Assembly (NCBI GenBank): GCA_031278495.1
Contig: JAITKG010000092.1
Coordinates: 1 to 13,144 of the forward strand
Direction: 5' to 3'
Length of the DNA: 13,144 nucleotides
DNA from: Prevotellaceae bacterium
Lineage (GTDB): Bacteria; Bacteroidota; Bacteroidia; Bacteroidales; UBA932
The position numbers and the translations under genes were made by a program. Shown here in pieces: positions 12,921 through 13,144 of this stretch. Position 1 is the first letter of the stretch, and the number at the start of each line of letters is the position of its first letter. A model generated the notes under the pieces. It ran no database searches, was not told the DNA's origin, and saw only the letters and a program-made list of their open reading frames with translations.

Positions 12921-13144
12921 TTAATTTCCTCTCTTTGCCTTGTATCCTGCGGCATTCAGCCATGTTACCAGGCGGTCGCGGAAATCGCCCTGCAATAATA
13001 TTTCGCCGTCTTTCGCCGTGCCGCCCGCACCGCACTGGGTTTTCAACGTTTTGGCAAGCGTTTGCAAATCGCCGTCGTTGCCCATGAAACCGCTTACTAA
13101 TGTTACCTGTTTCCCCGCCCGGCGCCGGCGGTCAATGGTTACTA
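12921..13144 (-). CDS. SUI1/eIF1-like translation factor, 3' part
   Basis: The last 73 codons of a minus-strand gene run off the right edge; the stop TAA is at 12921-12923. The visible protein has the SUI1 pattern: a basic RRRRAGKQVTLVSGF strand, LAKTLKTQCGAGGT with the conserved Cys-Gly-x-Gly-Gly turn, then a Lys-Asp-Gly-Glu turn and ILLQGDFRDRLVTWL, ending in GYKAKRGN. Members of this family (YciH in E. coli, eIF1 in eukaryotes) bind the small ribosomal subunit and affect start-codon selection. The role of bacterial members is not well settled. The N-terminal part, probably 30-45 residues, is outside the window. It is followed after 37 bases by DUF4271 on the same strand. The frame is too short to appear as a full gene here but the motif match is clear. 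Confidence 0.85.
   Translation of the reverse strand, partial: VTIDRRRRAGKQVTLVSGFMGNDGDLQTLAKTLKTQCGAGGTAKDGEILLQGDFRDRLVTWLNAAGYKAKRGN

Noticed and set aside
12884..12955. ATG 12955 as the DUF4271 start
   Set aside because: It would overlap the end of the SUI1-like gene by 35 bases and adds a charged, unconserved-looking segment; ATG 12883 avoids this.

Overview
The window reads as a chromosomal piece of a Bacteroidota genome, most likely order Bacteroidales. Four upstream regions carry a match to the Bacteroidota -7 box TAnnTTTG (690-697, 2906-2913, 6815-6822, 9322-9329), and I see no convincing Shine-Dalgarno sequences. The proteins (a gpsA-pgi pair, a DUF2520 protein followed by a KdsC-like phosphatase, a GH13_8-type GlgB, DUF4271-hemD-rnpA-yidD, a SUI1-like protein) have the look and order of that group. 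The exact genus cannot be read from the sequence.

Layout, left to right. 2-493 is the 3' end of a very cysteine-rich, probably exported protein whose beginning lies outside the window. 720-1445 is a cytosolic protein of unknown function with its own promoter. Then come tilS (tRNA-Ile lysidine synthetase, UUG start), gpsA (glycerol-3-phosphate dehydrogenase, with the best promoter in the window), pgi, a Rossmann/DUF2520 protein, a KdsC-like HAD phosphatase, glgB (branching enzyme, own promoter) and, after a 563-base repeat-filled gap, thrC (own promoter). All of these are on the + strand. Convergent to thrC is a minus-strand cluster: SUI1-like factor (cut by the window end), DUF4271 membrane protein, hemD, rnpA and yidD, with rnpA and yidD overlapping by about 95 bases.

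Most genes are housekeeping. They cover decoding of AUA codons (tilS), the glycerol-3-phosphate backbone for phospholipid (gpsA), hexose-phosphate interconversion and glucan storage (pgi, glgB), Kdo-type sugar-acid phosphate hydrolysis for the outer envelope (kdsC-like), threonine synthesis (thrC), tetrapyrrole synthesis (hemD), RNase P (rnpA) and membrane-protein biogenesis (yidD). I found no defence system, transposase, prophage, CRISPR array, tRNA or rRNA.

The unusual feature is the intergenic DNA. Nearly every + strand gap downstream of position 1445 holds a short, AT-rich tandem array of 7- or 8-base units (13-14 bases in two places). The unit sequence differs from gap to gap. Many arrays sit next to a small GC-rich hairpin-like motif of the form GCTG-(C/G)CG-N-CAGCC. 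In the 8828-9390 gap several of these modules follow one another, ending in a sequence that resembles a dispersed Bacteroidota intergenic repeat. In places the arrays touch genes: the tilS start codon lies in the last repeat unit, and a 13-base duplication forms the 3' end of pgi. This is the part most worth a second look.
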